From NCBI GenBank assembly GCA_001599755.1, contig BCHX01000002.1, forward strand, positions 3,950,330-4,014,329: DNA of 64,000 bases, given 5' to 3'. The stretch is from Gliomastix tumulicola (lineage: Eukaryota; Ascomycota; Sordariomycetes; Hypocreales; Bionectriaceae). The notes beneath the pieces were generated by a model, which worked only from the letters and a program-made list of their open reading frames with translations, was not told the origin of the DNA and ran no database searches. Made by a program: the position numbers and the translations under genes. Shown piece after piece: positions 9,792 through 21,500 of the stretch; positions within the stretch are counted from its first letter, which is position 1; each line of letters begins with the position of its first letter.

Positions 9792-10037
9792 GAAAAGTGA
9801 GGCTCGCTGCCGCCTTGCTTTGGTGCGAAATGGTTCGCATAGTCTAAGAGGCGAGAAAGGCAAACGCAACGCGTAATGAGGTGTGGCATCCTCCTTGCGC
9901 GTGGTTTGCCCTGCGATGGTGAGTTCTTATCGACGATCCTTACTCGTTGATTGAGTCTAGGCCACCCCCCATATACTATGAGGCTCATGATGGTGCCCTC
10001 CAACAGGGTCAGACCGTCGCCCGGTCAACATCGCAGA

Positions 10038-10087
10038 CTGACTGACTGGGGAGGATTGCAAGGAAGGATTGCAAGGCAGTCAGTCAG
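10038..10087. repeat. Inverted repeat with direct repeats in its loop
   Basis: Perfect 11-nt arms, CTGACTGACTG (10038-10048) and CAGTCAGTCAG (10077-10087), enclose 28 nt. The loop contains the 12-mer AGGATTGCAAGG twice in tandem. It sits about 800 bp upstream of the start of the leftward low-complexity gene. Confidence 0.85.
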
Positions 10088-12030
10088 GCGACTCGCTCGC
10101 TTGCTTGACCGCATCTCTGACGATATCATTTCTGATGGTGTTGTGCAACTGCCTCACAAAGTCCCAACATTTTCCTGCTGGTCATTTGTCCCCGTGTATG
10201 CAAGCGAAGCATCATGAAGAGTCAGAGAAACTTGGCAAGGACGAAACGCGCATTATGGCGCGTGAAATGGTCAGATGCTTCACCTCCCTCGGCTGTTCCT
10301 TCTCGTATGGCCGGTGCAGAAGGAGCAAGATGAGAGACACAGCAGGATTTGCCAATTGGCACTGCAGATGATCACTGACAGCGAACCATGTTGATCAACC
10401 GTCTTATCAGGGTGCAATCCCTCCCGTATGGCTAATGTGACCACCCAACCCACGTCCAGGACGAAAGGATGCCACAGCTCACACCGGGAATGGCAGCTCC
10501 GCGATAGGGGAATGGGAGTTGGCGCAGTCAGCAGCTCACACACAGACGCGTTACACAGCAGGACTCGAGAGAGACGTGGCATGCCTCCTAAGTCCGGGTG
10601 ACGAGATCAGCAATCTAGACGATTGCAACCGACGGCAGGACAGGAGGGCGAGGGCACGGAATGTGCAGAAATGTCATCATCCTTATACTATCAAGCCCCC
10701 ATTGCCTGCGCGAACCACTGCGCGATACAGCCCGTGTCGGCCCCGATTATTGGCCGTTCGGCCCTTCCGTAAGCAGCCACCGTCAGCCCTGCTTTGCTGG
10801 CGCGCGAGGCATGGTGTGGTGGGGGTTTGGAGACGGAGACGGAGACGGACACGAAGACTCTGCCTCTCAACGGCTCACTCGACGCGGGGGTTTCTCCCGC
10901 CCGCGGCGCACGTTTGGGGAGAAGGAGTGTATGTATGTGTGGAACAGGGCGAGGCAGAAAGTGAGGCGATGCCGATACATTGCCATCCATCTCGATGCCA
11001 GCGGAGCATCGCCTCCCCCTTCCCCTCGTGGCCGACGTCGCAGTCGATCTCAGGACCAGCTTTCCCTCGTGTCTGTATCGCATTGCGTTGATGAACAGCA
11101 GTGTTGCAACAGGCACCCAACAACGTGCCAATGCAACCGTCTCACCGTCGGGCCATTTCCATTGATGCCTGACCTGACCTCTCCACGGCCACAGACAGAC
11201 CTCCACGAAATTGACTTGACACTGCTGATCGTCAAGCCGAGCCGGGTGATTGTCGCCCTGGTGATGAGTTATCCGTTACGCAAAACAGCGGTGAGGTGCA
11301 ATGCTGTCTCTTCCACAGGACAACGTGATACGATCCCTACCTCACGGTCCCTGGTATTGTACACGTCTTGTCCCAGTGAGGACGAGGTCAGGAGGGCGAG
11401 GACCCCCGTTTTCGCCGATCAGTCCCCTTTTCCATGACAAACTGTTCGATTGCCTGAGGAAGGAAGGATTGATACAAAGTTCCAATTGCTCAATTGTTGC
11501 CCGGCAGATGCAACCACAAGAACAAGGCAAAAACAACAACAAAAAAACACAGCCCTTTTGTGTGGGTTGCTGGCTGGTTCGCAATCATCAGGCAGACGGA
11601 CCGCCTCGTCTCTTAGCCTCAGGCAAACCAGTGACTCACACCACCACCTCACTCAACTATCCCCCCCCCCCTTCTTATACCAAAACGATAATGATCTGAC
11701 CAGCGGAGTAGCTGAAGCAACTTTCGGGTGTTCCCATTGGAATTTTCATTATTTCTCCGTTCATATGCCCAGGGAGGGGCAGGTGGCAGGGATGAGAGCG
11801 TCGGCGAGAGCTAATGTTCGAACTCCTCGCTTTCTGGTGCCTTTTCTTTTTTTTCGCTCGTGGGCTTTTTCCCTCTGAAGCCTCATGGTAGGCGATCGTA
11901 GTTGAAAGAAATAGTACTCGTAGGCAACGTACTAAGTTGACGACTCTGCAGCAGAGCGTCGATAATCATAAATCTCATTAAAACTGATATATGGGTGTAG
12001 CCCACCGTCTCCCTCATTCACGCGTCTCGT

Positions 12031-14763
12031 CTATGCCATATAAACATACGAGTTGCCCTCTCGCTCAAGGTAGTCCTTCTCCATTAGGCTGTGTATGCAA
12101 GTTAGCCATCGAATCGAACGTATGATCACACAAAGCAGGACAGTTTCAGATTGGGGGGGGAGGGGAATCACATACCTCTCAATCTCCTTCTTGATCGCCG
12201 CCGGCTCGACGCTGCCCCTCTGCTTCGTCATATTGATCACCTCGGCCTGCAGCTCGGCGTGGCCCATCGTCTTCCGACTCTTCATGATGCGCACGATGGC
12301 CGCCTGCGTCTCGAAGCGCCGGTCCTGCGCGATTCGCTCGTGCGTGACCTTGTTCTCCTCCTTGGTCTCCTTGAGCTGGATCTGGTTGATCTTGATGCGC
12401 ACGCGCGGGTCCCAGAAGGCCCGGTTGAAGGTGAAGGTATCCGTGCTCTTGACGTCGCGGCCCGCGGGGTGCTTCTTGATGACGCGGAGCTTGCCGCAGG
12501 CGAGCGACTGCAGCGTGCGGTCGAGGTCGGCGCTCTTGAGGCCCGTCGCTTTCGCGATCTGCTCGTAGGCGAGGAAGCCGTCGGCCGCGGGGACCGCGTT
12601 GAAGAGCAGGAGGACGACGGCCTGGTAGCCCGAGACGAGGAGCTCCCGCTCGCCCTTGGCGAAGCGCGCGCGGAGGGCGCAGTGCGAGAGGGAGTGCTTC
12701 CACGTGAGCGTGCGGCCCGTGTGCTTGCTCTTGTAGAAGCGGTCGAACCGCTCCGTCTGGCTGGCGACCTCGTCGGGGAGGTTCAGCTGGACGTCCGGGT
12801 ACGTCGGCCAGGCGGCGGCGGACAGCACCATGACGTGCAGGTCTATGGGGGCGCTGCTCTCGAGAGTCGACGCGTACCACGACCTATAGGTGTCCATCTC
12901 TTCCCTGGCTAGCTCCTGGTCCTTGAACATCTGCTCCATCGTGTGCGTGAAGGACGAGCCGCACTCGGACCGCAGCTTGGCCAGCATGCTGCGCTCGGCG
13001 TCTGCGCTGGCGCTGCGGCCCATGAGAAGACGACGGGCAAGATCCTTCTTGTAGAATGCCTCGACGGCATCCTTGCCAGAGACGAGGCGCACGAGCTCGA
13101 GTGCGCGGTCCAGCTGTCTGTCCAGCTCGGCGTCCTCGTCTGCCGTGCTCGCCTGGCCTTCCTTCTCGGCGGTCGCCTGATCCTTGGCGTCGGTGAGGAG
13201 TTCCTTCGGGAGGGCCTTGATGCCACCGCGAAGCAGCAAGTCGATGTGTTTGGCAATCATCTCGCCCACCTTGGAGATGCCCGTCTCCCAGCATGAAGAG
13301 ACGCTCCTGTCGTTCATCGCGCGGCCGAACGAATCCCGCATGCCCCAGAGGAACTCCTCGTCCTTTCTGAACGAGTCGCGTACAAACACATCCAGAGACC
13401 GCCGGTGCTCCAGCAGCCGCAGCACCATCTCGTCGCCGCGCTCCTTGTCCCTGATGATGTCCGCGACTGTCGCCCAGACATACTCTGTCCAGGGCTTCCG
13501 CAGTTTCTTCTGGATCCGCGAGAGACGCAGCAGCTCGTAGAGGCCCTTGACCGATTGCACGTCCTTGTTGGCGAGGAGCTTGGCAAGGTTCTCCTTGTCG
13601 AGCAGCTTGGCTGCGTAGTCCTTGATGACGATCTCGTGCGTGTCCGATAGCAGTACCTTCTCCGTGCCCGAGTCGATGTTGTACTGCAGGATGCGGTGCT
13701 GTTCCTTGGCGAGGAGCGTCTCGCAGGCCTGGATGTACGACTTCAGCCCCGACGTGCTCTGCGACTCGGCGTACTCCCTGAAGAAGGCCCGCGAACGGTC
13801 GAGGAAGAACGGCTCGAAGTGCCGCCCGTACGTGTTCAAGATGTAGAGTAGTCGGATGCCTCCCTTGAGCAGGCTCGGGTCCTCCAGCGCGTTGCCCCGT
13901 CTCTCGTGCTCTATAAGGTCGCAGACGCCCGTCACGAACATCTTCCCGAGCGAGGCCTCGTATGCGTCCGGCTGGGAGGGGAAGGCCATCTTGCGGAAGA
14001 AGGTTATCGTCATCTCGTTGATCGAGTTGAGTTTCTGGCGCAGGAGGTACGTCTTGTCGAGGTAGCTGAATAGGGAGCGGATGAGGATCTACGGGGGGGA
14101 GCAAGTTAGTAAACTGAGCATCTGGGTGACGTCCTTGCCACTTACCATCTGCGAGTTGAATCTCGACCAATGGGCCTGGATCGACTGGAGGGTCAGGAAA
14201 GTCGAGTTCCCGCCCTCATTCTGTATCCGCGGCATGATCTGATTGTACACATGATTCTCCATCCGCTCCTTGAGCGCACGGTACACCCTCTCCGCATCAC
14301 CCTTCCTACACAGATCCTCCACGGCCCGGAACAGCCTCTCAAACGGGATCGCAGGCGTCCGTCCAGCGAGGATGGTATCCAGAGCCAGCACGAGCTCGCC
14401 CTCCTGCTGCTGATAGTACTGCGCGACCTTGGCCTCGCGGGCCGGGTTCGGCGGCCTCAGGTTCTTGATGACGAGCTTCCGCGCGCCGCTGTTGGGCTGG
14501 AAGGCCGACGGCCGCGTGAGGTCGATGACGGCCTCGCCGAGTCTCCCCTTGCCCTTGGCGATGGCGGAGGAGGAGGAGGAGGAGGCGGCGCCGGGCCCGA
14601 CGCCCATGATGGCCGGCATCGGGGGCTCTTCCATCCGCGTCCTCTTGGTCGGGAGGGACGCGGCCTGGAGCGGCGGGGACGACGAGGACGAGACGGATGC
14701 GGAGTCGGGGTAAGGGCGGCGGCGGGAGGACGAGGAGGGTCGGAGGGCGTCTTGGGTCGACAT
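12031..14763 (-). CDS. CUL4: Cullin-4 (scaffold of CRL4 ubiquitin ligases)
   Basis: Scaffold that joins RBX1/E2 to DDB1-type adaptors. In fungi CRL4 acts in DNA repair, cell cycle and, in Neurospora, heterochromatin (DIM complex). Exons: 14146-14763, 12176-14088 and 12031-12088; introns of 57 and 87 nt; 862 aa. The segment RKLVIKNLRP near residue 100 is a CUL4-type signature. The cullin repeats and cullin-homology domain follow (VSGKDAVEAFYKKDLARRLL). The neddylation site is visible as VRIMKSRKTMGH with the acceptor Lys near 809, and the winged-helix tail is split by the last intron (KKEIESLMEKDYLERE, ending YVYMA). The start is placed at MSTQDAL; an in-frame ATG 27 codons upstream is possible. 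The N-terminal about 90 residues are Ser/Pro-rich and disordered. Confidence 0.93.
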
Positions 14764-15548
14764 GGACGAACAGACGGCGTGACCCTGTGACAGCTCGTGT
14801 GGGTGGTGACTGGGTTTCTGAGGCGAGAAGCAGCCGATTCGCAACCCTCTCAGCCTCGCGCTCCGAGCATCGATCGAGGAGGGGGGTTTGGGGTTGGTGG
14901 AGGGAGCTTGCTGAGCTATTGATCCGGGCGGTGGAGTTGGCAGGGGTCGTAACAGGCAATAGTTGAATGAGGACAGTCTTCGTACGCGTCACTTGGATGC
15001 TGACATCAAAACGCTTGCGATATGATTTAGTATGTTAAATGCCGGCCAAGTTGGAGGGCGCGAGAATCATCGAGGTCGAGGCAAGGCCGGATAAGTCAGC
15101 ACTTTGGGTGGCGCGATAACAACTGATAAGCCTACCATCTTGGTGGATTTACAGCGCAGCTGCCGCCCCGCCATGGACTTGCACCTCTTAAATCCGGCAG
15201 ACGAGTTACCTCTCCACGGCATATTCAACATTGGATATACCTAAGGTATTGGATGGTCCTGAGATAAGTGTGGTTGAGTTTGTATGTATTACACGACGAT
15301 CTGACATCGGAGCCAACCTTGGGTTTTCCAACCCTCAAGCACAGCTAAACTAGATATATGGTGTTCGTGTCGTTCCATGTCAGTCTATTATTTGCCGAGC
15401 CCAATTCCTCAATTACCCAACATATATCTATTACGCATCGAGGAGAGCGGCAGTTTACTCCTCTAGCAATCCGTACCCAAAGGGATTCCCAATCACCTGC
15501 CAAGCAACACATGTAAAGCACCCACGGGCAATAACAATACAGTGACAC
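14764..15548. other. Intergenic spacer between CUL4 start and TEL1 stop
   Basis: About 785 bp, containing the CUL4 promoter (GGGGTTTGGGG-type G-rich stretch near 14880-14900) and the TEL1 3' UTR. AT-rich around 15230-15440. No coding or RNA gene recognised. Confidence 0.55.
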
Positions 15549-18500
15549 TCAAGCATATGCAGCCCATCCTAATCATGCTGTTAGTCACTCGATTCGTAGG
15601 TCTAGTTTCCAGGGTAAGAACTCACCACTATAAAGGACCGCGAGGTTGGCCTCGTCCATGGCCTGGTTGATCAGGTCGTTCACCGTTGCCGTCACGCTCA
15701 GCGTCTTGGAAAGCTTCTTCTGTACGACCTCCAGCGCACGGTCAGCCTCAGACGGCTCGTTGAGATGACTGCCCCCCTTCTTGGCCTTCTTTGTCTCCGC
15801 CTCGCTTTGCACTGCGTCGTCCACCACCGTCTCGTCATCAGCCCTGGCCTTCTGCAGCTTGGCCAAACGCAGCGGTGAAATTGACCACGAGTAGAGGGGA
15901 TCGTATCGCAGGACGTCCAGAATTGTCATGATGGAGTATTGCTCCTCCCGCAGGGCGCTGAGGGTGAACTCGCAGCACCGTCGGAAGACACCCTCCGTCT
16001 TGGTGACGCCCATGCCGTCAACAATGTCTCTCGTGAGCCGGAAGGGCACCAGCTCAGGCACGGGTAGAATGCGGCCCATCTCGAAGGCAACGCCCAGGTC
16101 AATGTGCACGGCCTCACCCGTCTTGGTGTCCAGCAAGATATTGTGTCCATGACGGTCGCCCAGGCCGAGGACATGGCCCAGCATGGAAATGGCTGCCGTG
16201 CTGCGAGTGTACGCCAGCCGTCTGACAAACCAATCGTCAGGATCAACGAAGTACTCCATGAAGAAATACTTCATGACGGGGTGGAACTTATCAGTGACCT
16301 TGCGGTATGTACTGATACGAGTCTCGACTGTCTTGTTCTGCACCTGGAAGATTTCCTTGCGGCACTGCGAGCCTTTGAGATCCTTCGGGAAGTATCTCTC
16401 GTGGGCAGGCATGAGAAACTCGTGTAAAGGTATCGTATTGGGGACGAACTCGATCAAGCCAGACGTGGCCGTCAGCGGGAGGACCTTGTACGTTCGGATA
16501 CCAAGGTTCCGCTGCTGGGTTGCTCGATGGAGCTTCAGCAAAGACGAGACGGCAGCAAAGACTTGCTCCATGATGGCGTCCTGACGCAGGTCGTCGTGGC
16601 CACCCTTGACCAGCTGCTTGTACCTGACACCGTCGGTGCTGACCGCGGTGATGATCTTTGGGGCGCTGACACCTGACGCGATGGTCATGGTAGGTTCGAG
16701 CTTCAGTATGGTGGGCACACTAGAGTAGTCTCGTGTGGGAGAGAGCTCGACATGCATCGTCGGAGGGGGGATCCGATATCTTGTCAGGTAGTTGACGAGG
16801 TTCGTCGCCGCGCTGACGTCCTTGACGGCGATCTTCATCCCTGACTTGTACTTGCTAGGATTCTTGTCCATGGCTAGAATATGGTAGTACTTGCTCGTCT
16901 TATCAATAGCAAGCCACACATCAGCTACCGCCTTGGTGGATGCGATGCGTTGGGCAACCTTCTCAGTGGCCTTGACACGGCTCACAGCGACTTCATCTCG
17001 CTGCTGAGCTTTCGCCTTGGTCCCCGACCACATCTGATACATGCCGTGGTACGGATGGTCCACGCAGATGTTATAGACAAGCTCCATCAGAAGTTTCTGG
17101 AATGCGCTGTCCTGATTCTGCAGTCGTGATGAGAGTTGGTTCATCAGAGTAGCAAACTTCCTTGTTGGCACTTGGTGGAGATATCGCGACACTGCCTTGT
17201 TGGTCGTGTCCTCGGCCGACCGCTCCATCCAGAGAGCGATGAAACGAAGGCTGTCACTGTTGTAGTCATCAGAAGCGATGAGTGATAGGAGGTAGTTCTC
17301 CAAGCTGAGCCGGACGAACTCGCTCCGAGTCTGCTCGACACGTCGGAGCTCTTGTTCGTCAAGGCTTAACCACTGTTTCTCCTTGGAGAGCACGTGGGAG
17401 TATCTCGTCCGAAGTTGACTGTCTCTGGTTGAGGCAATGAGAGACTGCAACTCTGCAACTTCGTCACGCTTCCCGCTCCTGAGGCTCTGGAGTCTGGCAA
17501 GGTCTTCCAACCCTGCAGGGTCCTGAAGCTGGCCGTCACAGAAGGTCGCGAATTGATGGTAAACAGCTCCTGCCTGCTTTCCCTCCACCGTTCCTTTGAG
17601 CTGACTGAGTGCCGGCTCCAGGTATTTCTTCTGAATGTCGTGTGGCTTCTCTAGACGGGCCACGGACACCTGATGGCCAATTTTAGACAGAAGGTCAGAT
17701 CGACTGACGGCGATGGTCTGTTTCTTCAGAGAGGAGTCTCGGTCGATCCCCTGGAGCATACTTATGGAAGTACTCATCTCGCCGTGATCCCATAAAGAGT
17801 TGGCTGTTTCCATTTTGATGGCCGCGTCGACGTGGAGGCCTTGCTCCTCGCATGCAGGGATCAGCTTCATCAATGACGTGGAGATGCTGATTGTCTCCTG
17901 CGTCGCTTGGTAATAGCGATAGATGCCGGATGACATGAGGAGCGACCTGACCTCAATCTGTCGCAGGTCTGCTACCGAGATTTTGGCTGTCTTCAGGAGA
18001 CTGGCATGCTGGCTGAGCATGCTCATTGTGGTTCCCCTGCATGACAATATGTTGCTGACGTCTCCGTACCTGTGTTTTGTTAGCTGTCCATAATGGGAAA
18101 ATATTCATCAAGGTGACTTACAAGCCTCTCTTCATCCACGCACTGCGCCCTTGGAACTTGGATACCATCTTTTCCAGCTCAGACATGTCTGCCACGTTCA
18201 TCACCTCATCAAGCTCAGTTAGAGAGGCAAGCGCGCCCAGACGCTGCCTGATAGCTGTAGCATTCAGACCTTGTGCTGCAAGTCCTTGCATGGATCCCTG
18301 AAATCCGGAGTAAATGGCTGACCTGACTAAGTTTGCATCTCCTCCTTGGTGCATGCTCTGGAAAGCACGATAAATCACGACGGCATGATGATCGCTAGAG
18401 GCCGGGGTCGATAGATTCCAAATCTCCAGCTTCCGCGCTGTTCCGAAGGTGCTCTCTAAGGACGAGGGCGCAGCGCCGATGCTCTCTTGTGTTTGGAGGA

Positions 18501-21500
18501 GGGAGTGAGATAGCCCGGAGAGCCCCAACGTATTGAGTGCTCTGACTAAAGCTTGTGCGTCAGTCTCCGAAGAGGAATCGCGGTGGCGCAAGTTGCTGTC
18601 GTATTGGGCACCACGGAAGGCCAGGCTTTTGGATCCCTCGTTCTCGTACTCTACACGTGCTAAGACCTTAGAAAGACTAGCATCTTCTGGGAGCCCATAA
18701 TAGGCATCAGGGTCGTCGATGTTTTCGAATATGGTCAGCAGAGTCGAGGTCAAGTCAGTCTCTGTCGCTGCTGAGGAGCGTCGAGAAGCTCGGTGGTTAT
18801 CGGAAGAAGCAAGCTCAGCAAAGAGAAGAGCCGTCTTGTACATTCCGCAGCGGCTAGCTGCAGTTGAGACGAGGCCTGCATCGGTTTCTAGCCAATGCGC
18901 TCTGTCGGCAATAGATGACTCTTTCGGATATTCTTGTGTGCGCAGATAGAGTATCGTATTGAGCAATAGCTTCAGGTTCTCCCTCGCAACCGGATCATTA
19001 CATGTAAGCCATTGCTTCATGGAAGTTGAGAGAGACCGTTTGGCGGACTGTTGCTGGTCCAGTTGGAAAAGTAGGACCAGGTGAACGATGAAAGGGAAAG
19101 CCTTCTTCGCAAACCCATGCACTTTTGACAGGATAGAGGGTAGTGCTGATAGCATGATAGACTGAGGTACACTCTGAGCGAGATGGACACTCAGACCCTT
19201 CAACCAGTCAGGTGATGTGATCTCTTCCGTCCAGACTGACCGTCCCGTGACGACAACTTCTTCGTTTTCGGAAGGAGGAGACTGAAAGTTCCCCCATTGT
19301 GAAGTGAGAAACAAAGATTCCGCCAAGCTGCGCTGACAGGCCACAACAAGCGGCTCGTCCTCTTCCATAATTGCCTGGGAAATTGTCTTCCTGAGCGCAG
19401 CCTCGGCAAGCCCAGCTATTTCTGAGTCAGTGCTGGTTGTCAGTTCCTGAAGGAGGCTGAGCAAGCCCATCTCGGATCCGTTAGATTCGGGTGCCAGCTT
19501 CTGGAATTGCGACAACTCAGTCTCTCGCAGCACTCCCGAGGGAATGTCGCCGGATGCTGAGAACGCTCGGCCTACGACTCGCCCTGCCCATGTGAGGTAG
19601 CTGTCGCCGAGGTTTTGTGACTGGGAACTTTTCCAAACCTCTGCCGCGTACGTGAGTGCGTCCTCGTCACTCTCAATGACATCGTCGGACGCACGGGTCG
19701 GTAGGACGAAATCATTACAGAGAAGACCTAAGGCGAGCTGACGGGATGATTCATCTAGGAGCTGTCCATCGACCGAGCCGTCTCGTAGGATATCTACGAG
19801 TAGCTTGCTCTCTGACGTGCCCTTCTCCGCATTACCAGAAGATCTGATGTTGGCTGCCGACTCTGTGATGGATTTGAAGGCGTCGCGTTGGCTCTCGCTG
19901 CTGAACGACGGCGATGTGTACTTGGACAGATACTGCGTCAGCCATCCGTGAAACTGTTGTGCCTTATCCATAGTGGCCAGGAATTGGCTCTCTTGGGTCG
20001 TACTGGCTTGCGTCGACTCCAGGAATACCCGCAGCGAGGCAAGAGTCGATAGGGCATAACCGGCAACGAAGGAAGGAATCTGGCCGAGGTGCTTGGATCC
20101 TTCGGATAGGAGGTATTGGCTGATCCCTAGCGCGTCGTCTGCACATTCGGCATCGACGATGAAGATTCGTGTTGAGTTAAGGAGCATCTCCAATGCGTAA
20201 GCTTCCAATGCGACGGGTCCTGCCAGGCAGATGAGGATGCGGACTTTACGCAGGATGGAGCATGCATGTAGAGAGCCCAGAGCCGGATGAACGGTGCTCA
20301 TTAGTTTGCGAGCCACGGCAACAACGAGCGACGGCGTCCACAGCTCTCTAAACTCGAAGATGGTCTGCTCGCACAACCGTTGGGTCTCATATACAAGAAA
20401 ACGAGCTTTGTAGACGGGTTGCTGGTTCGGTGGAAGCTCATTTGGAGAGTGGGATATGTTCTTGATGGTCTTCATGACCTGCCCAGCATAGGCAAGATCT
20501 CTGTGCTTGAGGAATATTTTCTCGATGGCACTATCCTGGTCGATGAGGTCGAAAAACAGCGAGATCATGTCCACAAAGTTGTAGTGCCTGGTTTCGGCAA
20601 GAACCTTGGACCCCAAGATCTTCTCGATGTGCTTCTCACCTCTTCCCTGGTCTTCGCCTTTGGAGGCATCACCGTAGATCATACTATAGGCCATGGCCGT
20701 GGCGAAATTGCGTCTGATGAGTTCTGTTTCCGAAACACCCATGATTTTAGCCAAGTCTGCGCACATAGCAAACTGACCTCGCATGATCATGAGTCCAACG
20801 GCTTCGGCCTGAGCCATATCCACGAGCTCCTTCAAGGATGTGAAGCCGAAAATGGAGAAGGGAATTTCCGATACCACGTCATGTTCCAGCCAAGTGTACA
20901 GCAATTGGCGTGAGAACAGCTGGAAAAGCTGTTTGGGCGATTCGAGATTCAGGGCCTCGGCAATGTTGTGCAGACATCGGGTCGCATAGGCTACAGAGTG
21001 AGTTATCTTCCCCGGTGCTTCGAAGATATGGTATGTGCATCTTCGGAGGAGAGTCGACCATCTGCAGGCAAGCTTGGATAGGACCAGTAGGCGAAAGGCG
21101 ATGCCAGATGTGTTATCAGCGTCTTTGGGTAGACTGTGGAGGAGATCGAGGAATATTTCATCGTGCAGTTTCAGAATAAAGAGATCGAAGATGTCTGCGA
21201 TTCTGTCGCCGACAAATACCTTGACAGCTATGGGCCCTCGGCTGAGAATGTTGAGAAGAGACGTACGGCACGAGTCTACTCCAAGTCTTGCCCCATACTC
21301 AGGGTCATGACGCAAAAGCGTCAGTAGTAGACGGCTCATTGATATCTGAGCCTTGTGCGAGAAGATATTGGAAGTGAGGCAGACCTTGATGAAGTGGTTG
21401 TAGAGATCCCCGACAATGTCAGATAAGTGCTGGTCGTCACCATGCCAGATGGACTGCAGGCCATCAATCACCTCGATGCAAGTAGTCAATGCAACCTCGG

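Larger units (their letters stand above)
9240..12030. other. Long intergenic spacer (2.8 kb), no supported gene
   Basis: Largest gap in the window, between the start of the low-complexity gene and the CUL4 stop. Open frames up to 258 codons exist on both strands, but they overlap each other, have random-looking composition and show no recognisable domain. It contains a GGA-rich tract (about 9768-9791), a stem-loop with internal direct repeats (10038-10087) and A-rich/C-run segments near 11520-11680. It probably includes a long promoter or 5' leader for the leftward gene and the CUL4 3' UTR. A non-coding transcript cannot be excluded. Confidence 0.5.

Noticed and set aside
10519..11437. Plus-strand frames of 190 and 258 codons in the long spacer
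   Set aside because: Overlap each other and a 171-codon antisense frame; no domain, no splice logic, random-looking composition.
12151..12912. 253-codon plus-strand and 233/428-codon minus-strand frames over CUL4
   Set aside because: Alternate frames of the GC-rich CUL4 exon. The cullin frame holds all family motifs.
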